Shown here: positions 35,540-43,594 of the stretch, in pieces | Layout: every line of letters begins with the position of its first letter | How positions within the stretch are numbered: the first letter of the stretch is position 1 | DNA from: Paramagnetospirillum magnetotacticum MS-1 | Lineage (GTDB): Bacteria; Pseudomonadota; Alphaproteobacteria; Rhodospirillales; Magnetospirillaceae | Direction: 5' to 3' | Assembly: GCF_000829825.1 (NCBI RefSeq) | Contig: NZ_JXSL01000027.1 | Span: forward strand, 547,093 to 611,092 | DNA length: 64,000 bases | Notes under the pieces: generated by a model | Told to the model about the DNA's origin: nothing | What the model saw: only the letters and a program-made list of their open reading frames with translations | The model's database searches: none | Position numbers and translations under genes: made by a program

Positions 35540-36245
35540 GCTTGACGGCATCACCGTGGCCTTCGGCGGCCTGACCGCCGTGGGAGATGTGACCTTTTCC
35601 ATGGCCAAGGGCGACGTGCTGGGTCTGGTCGGCCCCAACGGAGCGGGCAAGACCACCTTGTTCAACGCGGTCTCGGGGCTGGTGCGCCCCACCCGCGGCA
35701 CGGCCCGCTTTAACGGCCATGATCTGGTGTCCATGCCCATCCACGCCCGTGCCCGCGCCGGGATCGGCCGCGCCTTCCAGGTGCCCCAGCCCATGCACGA
35801 GTTGACGGTGCGCGAAAACCTGATGGTGGCGTCGCGTTTTGCCACGGGGCGCGTCGATAAGGAGCGCATCGAGGAGATCCTCGACCTCCTGAAGCTGGGC
35901 CACAAGGCGGAGTCCGACGCGGCCACCTCGCTGGCGCTCACCGAGCAGAAGGCCCTGGAAGTGGGCAAGGCCTTGGCCACCAACCCAAAGCTGCTGATGC
36001 TGGACGAGGTGCTGGCGGGCCTTGAGACGGCGGGCAAGCGGGCCTTCATGCATACCCTGGCCGAGGTGAAACAGCGCTACGGCATCGCCCTTTTGATCAT
36101 CGAGCACGATATCGAGACCATCACCCGCCTGTGTCCCCGCGTGGTGGTGCTGAACTTCGGCCGACTGATCGCCGAGGGCAGCCCCGACCTTGTGTTCAAC
36201 GACCCCGAAGTCATCAGGAGCTACACCGGTGGCGAAGCTGCTTGA
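35529..36245 (+). CDS. livG: Branched-chain amino acid-type ABC transporter ATPase LivG
   Basis: 238-residue ATPase: Walker A GPNGAGKTTLFN, LivG-type RTFQ-like loop GIGRAFQVPQPMHELTVRENLMV, Walker B LLMLDEVLAGLET, switch His in IEHDIETITRL. The signature motif is LALTEQKALEVGKAL, where the usual LSYGxQR is replaced by LALTEQK; this variant is known in LivG proteins of this subgroup. It ends TGGEAA. Overlaps with livM (11 bases) and livF (17 bases) indicate tight coupling. Confidence 0.91.
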   Translation: MLLELDGITVAFGGLTAVGDVTFSMAKGDVLGLVGPNGAGKTTLFNAVSGLVRPTRGTARFNGHDLVSMPIHARARAGIGRAFQVPQPMHELTVRENLMVASRFATGRVDKERIEEILDLLKLGHKAESDAATSLALTEQKALEVGKALATNPKLLMLDEVLAGLETAGKRAFMHTLAEVKQRYGIALLIIEHDIETITRLCPRVVVLNFGRLIAEGSPDLVFNDPEVIRSYTGGEAA

Positions 36246-36957
36246 GATCGAAGATTTACGGGCCGGATACGGCTCCATCAACGTGTTGTGGGACCTGTCG
36301 CTCACCATCGAGGAAGGCAAGCTTACCTGCATCCTCGGCCCCAATGGCGGCGGCAAGACCACCCTGTTGCGCGCCATCATGGGACTGGTGAAAACCGGAG
36401 CGGGCCGCGTCCTCTATCAAGGCGCCGACCGCACCAATGCCGCCACCTGGGACATGGTGGCCGACGGTATCGCCATGATCCCCGAAGGCCGCATGGTGTT
36501 CCGCGACATGAGTGTGGCCGACAATCTGATGATGGGCGCCTTCCCCAAGAAATGCCGCAAGAACGCGGCGCGCAATCTGAAGATGGCCTATGACATGTTC
36601 CCAAGGCTCTACGAGCGCCGCGACCAATTGGCCGGAGCGCTGTCGGGCGGCGAGGCCCAGATGCTGGCCATGGGGCGCGGCCTGATGGAGGAGCCGAAAC
36701 TCATCCTTGTGGACGAGCCCTCGCTGGGCCTCGCCCCCGTGGTGGTGGACGAGGTGATGGGCATCCTCGACCGCCTGCGGCATGAAGGCCTGACCATCGT
36801 CCTGGTGGAGCAGAACACCAACAAGGCCCTGAAGATCGCCGACCATGTCTATCTGGTCAGAGGCGGAAAAGTGGTCTTGTCCGAAACGGCAAGTTCAGTG
36901 GATCTCGGCCATCTTCACGACCTCTATTTCGCCAGGGACACCCTGAATGAGCAATAA
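36229..36957 (+). CDS. livF: Branched-chain amino acid-type ABC transporter ATPase LivF
   Basis: 242 residues from the GTG at 36229, which has AGGAG eight bases ahead; it overlaps livG by 17 bases. Walker A GPNGGGKTTLLRAIMGL; Q-loop MIPEGRMVFRDMSVADNLMMGAF; signature LSGGEAQMLAMGRGLM; Walker B LILVDEPSLGLAPVVVDE; switch His region VLVEQNTNKALKIADHVYLV. QNxxxAL in the H-loop region is characteristic of LivF. It overlaps the thioesterase gene by 11 bases. Confidence 0.92.
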   Translation: MAKLLEIEDLRAGYGSINVLWDLSLTIEEGKLTCILGPNGGGKTTLLRAIMGLVKTGAGRVLYQGADRTNAATWDMVADGIAMIPEGRMVFRDMSVADNLMMGAFPKKCRKNAARNLKMAYDMFPRLYERRDQLAGALSGGEAQMLAMGRGLMEEPKLILVDEPSLGLAPVVVDEVMGILDRLRHEGLTIVLVEQNTNKALKIADHVYLVRGGKVVLSETASSVDLGHLHDLYFARDTLNEQ

Positions 36958-37378
36958 CTTGCTGGACGGCGAGCCCAAATCGGGCTTTCAGGAATTGCTG
37001 GACTACCACCTTACCGAATGGTCCGAGGACCGCGCCGTGCTGGAACTGACCATATCGCCGAAACACTGCAACCGGGCCGGTCTGGTCCATGGCGGCGTGC
37101 TGGCCACCCTGATCGACACCTCCTGCGGCTTTTCCGCCACCTTCTGCCCCCATCCGGGAAGGGTGCGCCGTGTTGTCACCTTGCAGCTGACAACCAGCTT
37201 CACCGGCCAGGTCCGCCACGGCACGCTTCGCGCCATCGCCCACAAGAAGGCGGGCGGTAGCCGCATCGTCTTTTGCGCGTCCGAGGTCTTCGACGAGAAC
37301 GGCAAGCTGATCGCCATGGGCGAAGGTACCTTCCGCTACCGCACGGGCAGCGAAACGCCGCATGGGGTGGCACTGTGA
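36947..37378 (+). CDS. PaaI-type hotdog thioesterase
   Basis: A 143-residue hotdog-fold protein that would hydrolyse acyl-CoA or aryl-CoA thioesters. The active-site stretch is HCNRAGLVHGGVLATLIDTSCGFSA (HGGxxAxLxDxxxG); VTLQLTTSFTGQVRHGTLRAIA and FCASEVFDENGKLIAMGEGTFRY complete the fold. PaaI-like thioesterases in catabolic operons release CoA from dead-end thioesters and so keep CoA available. It is translationally coupled to livF (11-base overlap) and to the next gene (overlapping GTGA). Confidence 0.88.
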   Translation: MSNNLLDGEPKSGFQELLDYHLTEWSEDRAVLELTISPKHCNRAGLVHGGVLATLIDTSCGFSATFCPHPGRVRRVVTLQLTTSFTGQVRHGTLRAIAHKKAGGSRIVFCASEVFDENGKLIAMGEGTFRYRTGSETPHGVAL

Positions 37379-38361
37379 CCCCCCTCTTCCAGACCCGCGT
37401 CACCGAGCTGTTCGGCATTCGCCTGCCGGTGCTGGCGGGCGGGCTGCAATGGCTGGCCACGCCCGACTATGTGGCGGCGGCGGCACATGCGGGGATTTGC
37501 GGCTTCATCACGGCGGCCAGTTATGAGGACACCGCCGACCTCAAATCCGCCATCCGCAGATGCCGCGAGCTTTCCGACGGCAAGCCCTTCGGCGTCAATG
37601 TCTCCATGCTGCCCAAACTGGTCCAGGGCGAACGCACCCAAGCGGTCTTCGACCTGATTGTCGAAGAGAGCGTGCCCTTCGTCGAAACGTCGGGCCGCAA
37701 TCCCGCCTCCTACCTCCCCGCCCTCAAGGCGGCGGGCATCAAGGTGGTGCACAAGGTGCCTGCGGTAAAATACGCGCTCAAGGCCGAGGCCGAGGGCGTC
37801 GACGCCGTGGCCGTGGTGGGCGCCGAATGCGGCGGCCATCCCGGCATGGACATGGTGGGCACCTTTGTTCAGGCCAATGTGGCGGCGGCCAAGCTTTCCA
37901 TCCCCTTGCTGGTGGGCGGCGGCATCGGCACCGGCGCCCATCTGGTGGCCGCCCTGGCCTTGGGCGCCGATGGCGTGGTGGTGGGCACCCGCTTTCTGGT
38001 GGCTGAGGAGATCTGGGCCCATGCCGACTACAAGCAGCGCCTGATCGAGGCCGACGAGACCGAGACCACCTTGATCCTGTCCTCGCTTCGCAATACGGCG
38101 CGGGTGTTGCGCAACGAAGCCACCGCCACGGTGCAGGCCCTGGAGAACCAGGGCGCCGGGATCGAGGCGCTGATGCCCCATATTTCCGGCAAGGTGGGAC
38201 GTGAGGCCTATCTCAGCGGCGATTGGACCAAGGCCGCCCTGTCCGTTGGCCAGTCGGTAGCCTTCGCCGACCGCATCGAGCCCCTGGCCGCCATCGTCGC
38301 CCGTTTCGAGGACGAGGCGCGCGCTGCCCTGGCCCGGCTGAAAAGGTTGGCGGCGCCATGA
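37375..38361 (+). CDS. Nitronate monooxygenase-like FMN enzyme (2-nitropropane dioxygenase family)
   Basis: A 328-residue TIM-barrel FMN protein starting at a GTG that overlaps the thioesterase stop. Family stretches: FGIRLPVLAGGLQWLATPDYVAAAAHAG, GKPFGVNVSMLP, VVGAECGGHPGMDMVG (FMN/active-site loop), IPLLVGGGIGTGAHLVAALALGADGVVVGTRF. The catalytic His is in the GGHPG loop. The usual EAGGH is ECGGH here, as in a subfamily common in alphaproteobacteria. FabK-like enoyl reductase activity or another flavin-dependent reaction on a CoA-linked substrate is equally possible. Context argues for a role in the catabolic pathway. Confidence 0.85.
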   Translation: MTPLFQTRVTELFGIRLPVLAGGLQWLATPDYVAAAAHAGICGFITAASYEDTADLKSAIRRCRELSDGKPFGVNVSMLPKLVQGERTQAVFDLIVEESVPFVETSGRNPASYLPALKAAGIKVVHKVPAVKYALKAEAEGVDAVAVVGAECGGHPGMDMVGTFVQANVAAAKLSIPLLVGGGIGTGAHLVAALALGADGVVVGTRFLVAEEIWAHADYKQRLIEADETETTLILSSLRNTARVLRNEATATVQALENQGAGIEALMPHISGKVGREAYLSGDWTKAALSVGQSVAFADRIEPLAAIVARFEDEARAALARLKRLAAP

Positions 38362-39767
38362 CCGACGGCCGCCCCTCCGCCCTTTTACTGCTGGGCATGA
38401 TCGCCTGCGTGCTGGGCGATGTGATCGTTCCGGCAGAGTTTATGCGTCTGGGCGCGCGGGTGCTGTTGGTGGCCTTTCTGACGGCGGAATGGCGGGGCAT
38501 GGCCGTCAATGCCAAGGTGATGATCGGCTTGGCCTTGGGCCTGACCATGGGGGCCGCCGTAACCGGTGTCGCCGAGCCCGGACGGGTCATCGCCGCCTCG
38601 CTTGATACCGGCGCCTTCTTCGCCACCTTCTTCGCCAACCAGTTTTTCCTGCGCGAAGCCGCGCGGACATCGCCCCTGGTCAGCCGCTGTTCCACCTTTT
38701 TCGTCACCCAGCCTCCGGGGCGGCGCTATGCCCTGCTGACGCTGGGCGGCTATCTGTTCGGCATCATCCTCAATATCGGGGTGCTGAGCCTCCTTGGCAT
38801 CATGATCAAGCAGCGCAACTCGCTGGAGGCGGCGGGCGGCAATGAGGAGATCAGGGATATCCGCGAGCGCCGCATGATTCTGGCTCTGCTGCGCGGTTTT
38901 TCCATCACGCCGCTCGCCTCGCCGCTGTCCATCTCGCTGGCGGTGCTGCTGACGGCGCTCCCCAGCCTTCATTGGAGTACCATGCTGCCGCTTGGCATGG
39001 CGACGGGGGGGATCGTGCTTGGCCTGGGCTGGCTGCAGGACCGCATCCAGGCACCTGCCCATCTTCGCCATCTGGTGCCCCCAACCGAGCCCACCCGCGA
39101 CCTCAGAGCCCTGGGCGGCGTGACGGGATTGGTGCTGCTGGTGTTCTTCATGGCGCTGATTTTCGAGTGGCTGCTGGGCGTGCCCTTGAGCCGGGCCATG
39201 CTGGTTTCCACCCCGTTGGTGGGCCTGGGCTGGCTGGCGCGGCAATATCTGGAGGGCGGCATCGTCAAGGGCTGCGCCGAAACCGGCCGCCGGGTGGTGG
39301 TCCAGGCGGGGGCCACCTTCCCCGCCTATCGCACCGAGATCGCCATTTTGTCCTCGGCTGGCTTCATCGGTACCTTGTTCTCCGCCATGATCCCGCCCGA
39401 AACCTTAGGGGCGCTCATCGCCTCGCCCCTTTTGCCCGCCGCCATTCTGCCCGCCCTGGCCATCCTGGCGGTGGCGGGACCGGCGCTGATCGGCATCAAT
39501 CCCATCGTTTCCGTCACCATCATCGCCTCGGCGCTGAGCGCGGCGCCGTCGCTGCCGCTATCGACCGAATCCCTGGCGCTCGGCCTGATCGCAGGCTGGT
39601 GCCTGGCCATCAATTCCTCGGCCATGACCGCTTCGGCCATGTTGCTGGGCGAATTGGTGGGCAAGCCGTCGAGGGCCATCGTGCTGGGCTGGAACGGTGC
39701 CTTCACCCTGGCGGTCTTTTCGGTGCTGTGCCTGTGGCTGACCCTTCTGTCGCGTTTGACACAATGA
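38358..39767 (+). CDS. Polytopic membrane protein of unknown family, possible transporter
   Basis: 469 residues, with about ten to twelve hydrophobic segments spaced through the chain. It starts at an ATG overlapping the preceding stop by 4 bases. A mid-loop is charged (RDIRERRM, about 172-180), and a second loop at about 232-250 carries HLRHLVPPTEPTRDLRAL. The last third holds small-residue-rich segments, INPIVSVTIIASALSAAPSLP and AINSSAMTASAMLLGELVGKPS, resembling discontinuous helices of ion-transporter (IT) superfamily carriers such as the dicarboxylate/TRAP-M group. I do not recognise a named family. Its position inside a coupled catabolic operon suggests transport of substrate or product. 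Confidence 0.6.
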   Translation: MTDGRPSALLLLGMIACVLGDVIVPAEFMRLGARVLLVAFLTAEWRGMAVNAKVMIGLALGLTMGAAVTGVAEPGRVIAASLDTGAFFATFFANQFFLREAARTSPLVSRCSTFFVTQPPGRRYALLTLGGYLFGIILNIGVLSLLGIMIKQRNSLEAAGGNEEIRDIRERRMILALLRGFSITPLASPLSISLAVLLTALPSLHWSTMLPLGMATGGIVLGLGWLQDRIQAPAHLRHLVPPTEPTRDLRALGGVTGLVLLVFFMALIFEWLLGVPLSRAMLVSTPLVGLGWLARQYLEGGIVKGCAETGRRVVVQAGATFPAYRTEIAILSSAGFIGTLFSAMIPPETLGALIASPLLPAAILPALAILAVAGPALIGINPIVSVTIIASALSAAPSLPLSTESLALGLIAGWCLAINSSAMTASAMLLGELVGKPSRAIVLGWNGAFTLAVFSVLCLWLTLLSRLTQ

Positions 39768-39797
39768 GTAATGGCGAGATTCGGGAGGAATAACGAG

Positions 39798-41018
39798 ATG
39801 CGGGCTTTGGACGACATCTTGGTCCTCGACCTGTCGCGGGTGCTGGCCGGTCCCTTCTGCACCCAGATGCTGGCCGATCTGGGCGCCAAGGTGATCAAGG
39901 TGGAAAAGCCCGGTTCCGGTGACGACACCAGGGGCTGGGGCCCGCCTTTCCTCGCCGACCCGGAAACGGCGGAGAAAGGCGACGCCGCCTATTATCTCGC
40001 CGCCAACCGGGGCAAGCATTCGGTGACCATCGACTTGGCGAAGCCTGAGGGCCAGGAGCTGATCCGCGCCCTGGCGGCCAAGGCCGACGTGCTTGTGGAG
40101 AACTACAAGCTGGGCGGGCTGGCCAAATACGGCCTGGACTACGCGTCCTTGAAGACCATCAACCCCCGGCTGGTCTATTGCTCGATCACGGGATTTGGCC
40201 AGGACGGCCCTTATGCGCCGCGCGCCGGTTACGACTTCATGATCCAGGCCATGGGCGGCATGATGAGCGTGACGGGCGAGAAGGACGGCCTGCCCGGCGG
40301 CGGGCCCCAAAAGGCGGGCATCGCCATCGCCGATCTGTCCACCGGTCTGCACGCGGTCATCGCGGTTCTGGCGGCGCTCAACCAGCGCCATCGCACCGGG
40401 CGCGGCCAGTATATCGATCTCGGCCTGCTGGACGTGCAGGTCTCCATGATGTCCAATCAAGCCATGACCTATCTGGTCAGCGGCAAAGCCCCCGGACGCG
40501 CGGGCAACGGCCATGCCGCCATCGTGCCCTATCAGGCCTTTGCCACCATGGACGGCCATCTGATCATCGCGGTGGGCAATGACGGGCAATTCGCCAAACT
40601 GGCGGACGAACTCGGGCATCCCGAATGGGCCGAGGACGAGCGCTTCGCGCTCAACCGCACCCGCGTCGAGCACCGCGACGTGCTGACCCCCCTGATCGAG
40701 GCAGAAACCCGGCGCTATGATTCGGCCCAGTTGCTCGAAGCCTTGGAGCGCCGCCAGATTCCTTGCGGCCCCATCAACACCATGGACAAGGTCTTCGCCG
40801 ATCCCCAGGCCAAGGCGCGCGGCCTGGACCAGGAGGTTCCCCACGCAAGGGCCGGGACCATTCCCACCGTGGCCAGCCCGCTGCGCCTGTCTGATTCCCC
40901 CGTCCTCTATGACCGGGGACCGCCGCTGTTGGGCGAGCACACCGAGAGCGTCCTGACCGAGATGCTGGGGCTTGATAGCGCAATGCTGGCCGCGCTTCGC
41001 GACAAAGGCGTGGTGTGA
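39798..41018 (+). CDS. Class III CoA transferase (CaiB/BaiF family)
   Basis: Transfers CoA between carboxylic acids. 406 residues from the ATG at 39798, preceded by GGGAGGAA. Family motifs: LVLDLSRVLAGPFCTQMLADLGAKVIKVE, ANRGKHSVTIDLAKPEGQELI, VLVENYKLGGLAKYGLDY and GIAIADLSTGLHAVIAVLAAL. The Asp in IADLSTG is the expected catalytic Asp. GRGQYIDLGLLDVQ and IPCGPINTMDKVFADPQAKARG complete the fold. In this operon it may activate an acid using succinyl-CoA or an acyl-CoA donor, as an alternative to the ligase at 30824-32377. Acid specificity unknown. Confidence 0.92.
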   Translation: MRALDDILVLDLSRVLAGPFCTQMLADLGAKVIKVEKPGSGDDTRGWGPPFLADPETAEKGDAAYYLAANRGKHSVTIDLAKPEGQELIRALAAKADVLVENYKLGGLAKYGLDYASLKTINPRLVYCSITGFGQDGPYAPRAGYDFMIQAMGGMMSVTGEKDGLPGGGPQKAGIAIADLSTGLHAVIAVLAALNQRHRTGRGQYIDLGLLDVQVSMMSNQAMTYLVSGKAPGRAGNGHAAIVPYQAFATMDGHLIIAVGNDGQFAKLADELGHPEWAEDERFALNRTRVEHRDVLTPLIEAETRRYDSAQLLEALERRQIPCGPINTMDKVFADPQAKARGLDQEVPHARAGTIPTVASPLRLSDSPVLYDRGPPLLGEHTESVLTEMLGLDSAMLAALRDKGVV

Positions 41019-41055
41019 GCTTGACGGAGGCAGGGGCGCCCCCGATAACTCAGGG

Positions 41056-43035
41056 ATGAGTTCCGACCCCGCCTTGCTGCTCCAAAGGGCCGAAGCGCTG
41101 CACAATCAGGGCCGCGTCGAGGAGGCGGATCGTCTTTACCAAGACCTCATCACCCAGGCTCCGCAATCGCCCGAGGCCGCCAAGGCGCTGACCAATCGGG
41201 GCGTCATCGCCCAGGGCGGAGGCCGGACCGACGAGGCCCTCGACCTTCATGGCCGCGCCCTTGCCCTGGTGCCCGGACTGGCAGAAGGCTGGTGCAACCG
41301 AGGCGATCTGTTCAGCGATCTGGGCCGGTGGAACGAGGCGCAAGCCGATTTCGCCCGCGCCGCCAAGCTCTCCCCCCAACTGCTTCCGGCCTGGTTCAAC
41401 CTGGGCAATGCGCGCCTGCAATTGGGCGAAGCGGCGGCAGCGGAGGTCTGCTATCGCCGCGCCTTGGAACTGGCCCCCCATCTGCCGGTGATTCACGCCC
41501 AACTGGCCCGCTGCCTGGATGCGCTGGGCCGGGCGCAAGAGGCCGCCGACGCCATGGAGGCGGCATCGCGGCTGGCCCCCGGCGACTGGCGGATGCTGAC
41601 CGATCTGGGCGCCCTACAGCAGCAGGCCGGACGGATCACTGCGGCCAAGGAAAGCCTGCGCTCGGCCATCTCGCTCAATCCCGCCCATGCCAGCGCCCAT
41701 TACAATCTGGGCAATGTCTTTTACGGCGAGGGTCGCGCCACCGAGGCCTGCGCCTGCTGGCAGGCCGCCTGGACCATGGATACGGGGCTGAGGGACGCGG
41801 CGTCCAATTACCTCAACGGCCTGCACTACCTGCCCAAAATGAGCGGCGAAGAGACCGGCAAGATTCATCGCCAGATGATGGAGCGCATGGGTGCCCCCAC
41901 GCCCTCGGGCTACGCCAATACGCCCGATCCGGGGCGGGTGATCCGGGTGGGCTATGTCTCGGCCGATTTGCGCCGCCATCCCCTGGGCCTGCTCATGCGC
42001 CCGGTGCTGAAGGGCCACGATCCGGCCCGGATTTTCGCCGCCTGCTATTCCACCCGGTCGGGCGACGACGACATCACCCCGGAATTGCGCCGCCACGCCG
42101 CGTTATGGCGCGATGTGGCCGGGCTGGATGCCGAGGCTCTGGCCCGGCTGATCCAAGACGACGGCATGGATATCCTGGTGGATCTTGACGGCCAGACGGC
42201 GGGCAACCGGTTGGATCTGTTCGCGCGCAAGCCCGCGCCGGTGCAGATAAGCTGGCTGGGCTATCCCTTTACCACCGGGCTGGCCGCCATGGACTATGCC
42301 CTGATGGACCGCGCCACCGTGCCGCCAGAGGCGGAAGGCTGGTTCAGCGAGACGGTGCTGCTGCTGCCCGGCTCGCGCCTGTGCTATCAGGGGGCCCAAA
42401 CACCGGAGCCGCAACCGCCGCCCATGCTGCGCCGAGGCCATGTCACCTTCGGCAGCTTCAACAATATCGCCAAGCTGAATGGGCAGGTCGTGGCCTCCTG
42501 GGCGCGCATCCTGCACCGGGTGCCCGGCTCGCGCCTGGTGCTGAAATGGCCTCACCTTGCCTGGAAGGAGGTGGCGAGCCCTTTGCGCGAAGCCTTCGCC
42601 GCCCAGGGTATCGACCCCGATCGGCTGGAGCTGCGCGGCAATTCCCCACCCAGCCAGTTGCTGGCCGAATACGGTGATGTGGACATCGCCCTCGATCCCT
42701 TCCCCTATTGCGGCGCCTTCACCTCGTGCGAAGCGCTGTGGATGGGAGTCCCGGTGGTGACCCTGGCCGGGCCGCGCCCGTTCTCGCGCCAAAGTCTGGC
42801 CCTGCTGTCGGCCATGGGCCTGGAGGGCGATCTGGCGCGCTTCGATCTTGCGGAATACGAGGATCTGGCCGTCAGTTTGGCCGCCAACCTGCCCCGCCTG
42901 GAAGAACTGCGCCGCGAACTGCGCCCGGCCATGCGCCGGACCATCGGCGATTCCGCCGCCCATCTGGCCGCGCTGGAACAGGTCTTCCGGCAGGTTTGGA
43001 CCGCATGGTGCGTAAAGATAAAGGGGGAAGCCTGA
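41056..43035 (+). CDS. TPR protein with O-GlcNAc transferase-like (SPINDLY-type) domain
   Basis: 659 residues. The N-terminal half (about 1-280) has several tetratricopeptide repeats (for example AEGWCNRGDLFSDLGRW, AWFNLGNARLQLGEAAAAE, AHYNLGNVFYGEGRATEA). The C-terminal half (about 290-655) is the Glyco_transf_41 domain: VIRVGYVSADLRRHPLGLL, DILVDLDGQTAGNRLDLFARKPAPVQISWLGYP, TFGSFNNIAKL, and DIALDPFPYCGAFTSCEALWMGVPVVTL. Bacterial members glycosylate proteins, in some species flagellins, or are of unknown role. Its placement at the end of a catabolic operon is odd; it starts 38 bases after the CoA-transferase stop and may be independent. A hairpin follows its stop. Confidence 0.87.
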   Translation: MSSDPALLLQRAEALHNQGRVEEADRLYQDLITQAPQSPEAAKALTNRGVIAQGGGRTDEALDLHGRALALVPGLAEGWCNRGDLFSDLGRWNEAQADFARAAKLSPQLLPAWFNLGNARLQLGEAAAAEVCYRRALELAPHLPVIHAQLARCLDALGRAQEAADAMEAASRLAPGDWRMLTDLGALQQQAGRITAAKESLRSAISLNPAHASAHYNLGNVFYGEGRATEACACWQAAWTMDTGLRDAASNYLNGLHYLPKMSGEETGKIHRQMMERMGAPTPSGYANTPDPGRVIRVGYVSADLRRHPLGLLMRPVLKGHDPARIFAACYSTRSGDDDITPELRRHAALWRDVAGLDAEALARLIQDDGMDILVDLDGQTAGNRLDLFARKPAPVQISWLGYPFTTGLAAMDYALMDRATVPPEAEGWFSETVLLLPGSRLCYQGAQTPEPQPPPMLRRGHVTFGSFNNIAKLNGQVVASWARILHRVPGSRLVLKWPHLAWKEVASPLREAFAAQGIDPDRLELRGNSPPSQLLAEYGDVDIALDPFPYCGAFTSCEALWMGVPVVTLAGPRPFSRQSLALLSAMGLEGDLARFDLAEYEDLAVSLAANLPRLEELRRELRPAMRRTIGDSAAHLAALEQVFRQVWTAWCVKIKGEA

Positions 43036-43052
43036 GAAGGCTCCCCCCTTTA
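43019..43052 (+). terminator. Hairpin overlapping the stop codon of the TPR/OGT gene
   Basis: TAAAGGGGG (43019-43027) pairs with CCCCCTTTA (43044-43052), and AGCC (43029-43032) with GGCT (43039-43042), leaving one mismatch and a 6-base loop that contains the stop codon. The downstream sequence is C-rich with no U-run, so efficiency is uncertain. Confidence 0.55.
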
Positions 43053-43268
43053 CCGCTCTCCCCTACCCCCCCGGGTTGGGATCGCTACAGCCGCTGCTCC
43101 CGCGGCCGCAAGTCGTCGGCACTGCAAAAATAAAGACCTGGCCCCATGGGCACAGGTCACTGCGTGTTTTTACTTAGCATCAAACCCCACCCATGCCAAG
43201 CCCAAAAGGATAGGTCGACACCATCCTTTTGGGCGGAAGCGCTGTTTGAAGGGAAAGGCCACGCTTCT

Positions 43269-43284
43269 TGTCGCTTTTGCGACA
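43269..43284. promoter_or_regulatory. TGT-N10-ACA dyad, candidate NifA upstream activator site
   Basis: TGTCGCTTTTGCGACA fits the NifA enhancer consensus TGT-N10-ACA exactly. It is the core of an 18-bp perfect palindrome (TTGTCGC-TTTT-GCGACAA). It lies 219 bases ahead of the sigma-54 element, somewhat further than the common 80-150 bases. A CRP-family protein of the CooA type (TGTCG-N6-CGACA) would fit the same dyad, so the binder is not certain. Confidence 0.6.
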
Positions 43285-43503
43285 ATGACGACATCTCGGC
43301 CAAATTGCTTTTTCAGCCCCTGCTAAAGGCCATAGGCGACCTGCCACAGCCCATGGATAGGGGCTGTATCATGAAAAAACGGCTGATTTTCGCCATTTCG
43401 CAAATTTGGCATTGCAATGCGTATTTCAAAACACGCACTCTTGATGTGGACGATGACCTCGCATACCATCCATGCAACGTTTTTTTGAGCAATTATACTT
43501 TTG

Positions 43504-43519
43504 TGGCGCGGGTCTTGCT
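43504..43519 (+). promoter_or_regulatory. Sigma-54 (RpoN) promoter for the apbE-rnf operon
   Basis: TGGCGCGGGTCTTGCT matches TGGCACG-N4-TTGC[A/T] at all but one defined position, with exact GG-N10-GC spacing. A start about 12 bases after the GC (near 43530) would give a 60-70 base leader before the apbE ATG at 43595. Confidence 0.65.
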
Positions 43520-43594
43520 AAGTGTCTTTGGCAAGGCCACGGGAACAGGCCCCCTTGCGTCAGGAAGTTTCACCCGAAGGAGGGCTTAGGCTCG

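Larger units (their letters stand above)
43053..43594. promoter_or_regulatory. 542-base regulatory region ahead of the rnf operon
   Basis: No convincing gene; one short open frame (43146-43589) lacks homology, has unlike composition and is dismissed. The region is AT-richer than its surroundings. It holds an 18-bp perfect dyad at 43268-43285, a hairpin ACAGCCC/GGGCTGT at 43346-43367, T-tracts, and a sigma-54-type promoter at 43504-43519. A long AT-rich leader with upstream dyad and sigma-54 site is the usual layout of enhancer-driven nif-type promoters. Confidence 0.6.

Noticed and set aside
43408..43422. TGGCATTGCAATGC as a second sigma-54 promoter
   Set aside because: GG and GC are separated by nine bases instead of ten, which is normally not tolerated.
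43146..43589. 147-residue open frame ahead of apbE
   Set aside because: No ribosome site, no recognisable motif, and it spans the sigma-54 promoter and the TGT-N10-ACA dyad; composition is unlike the neighbouring genes.
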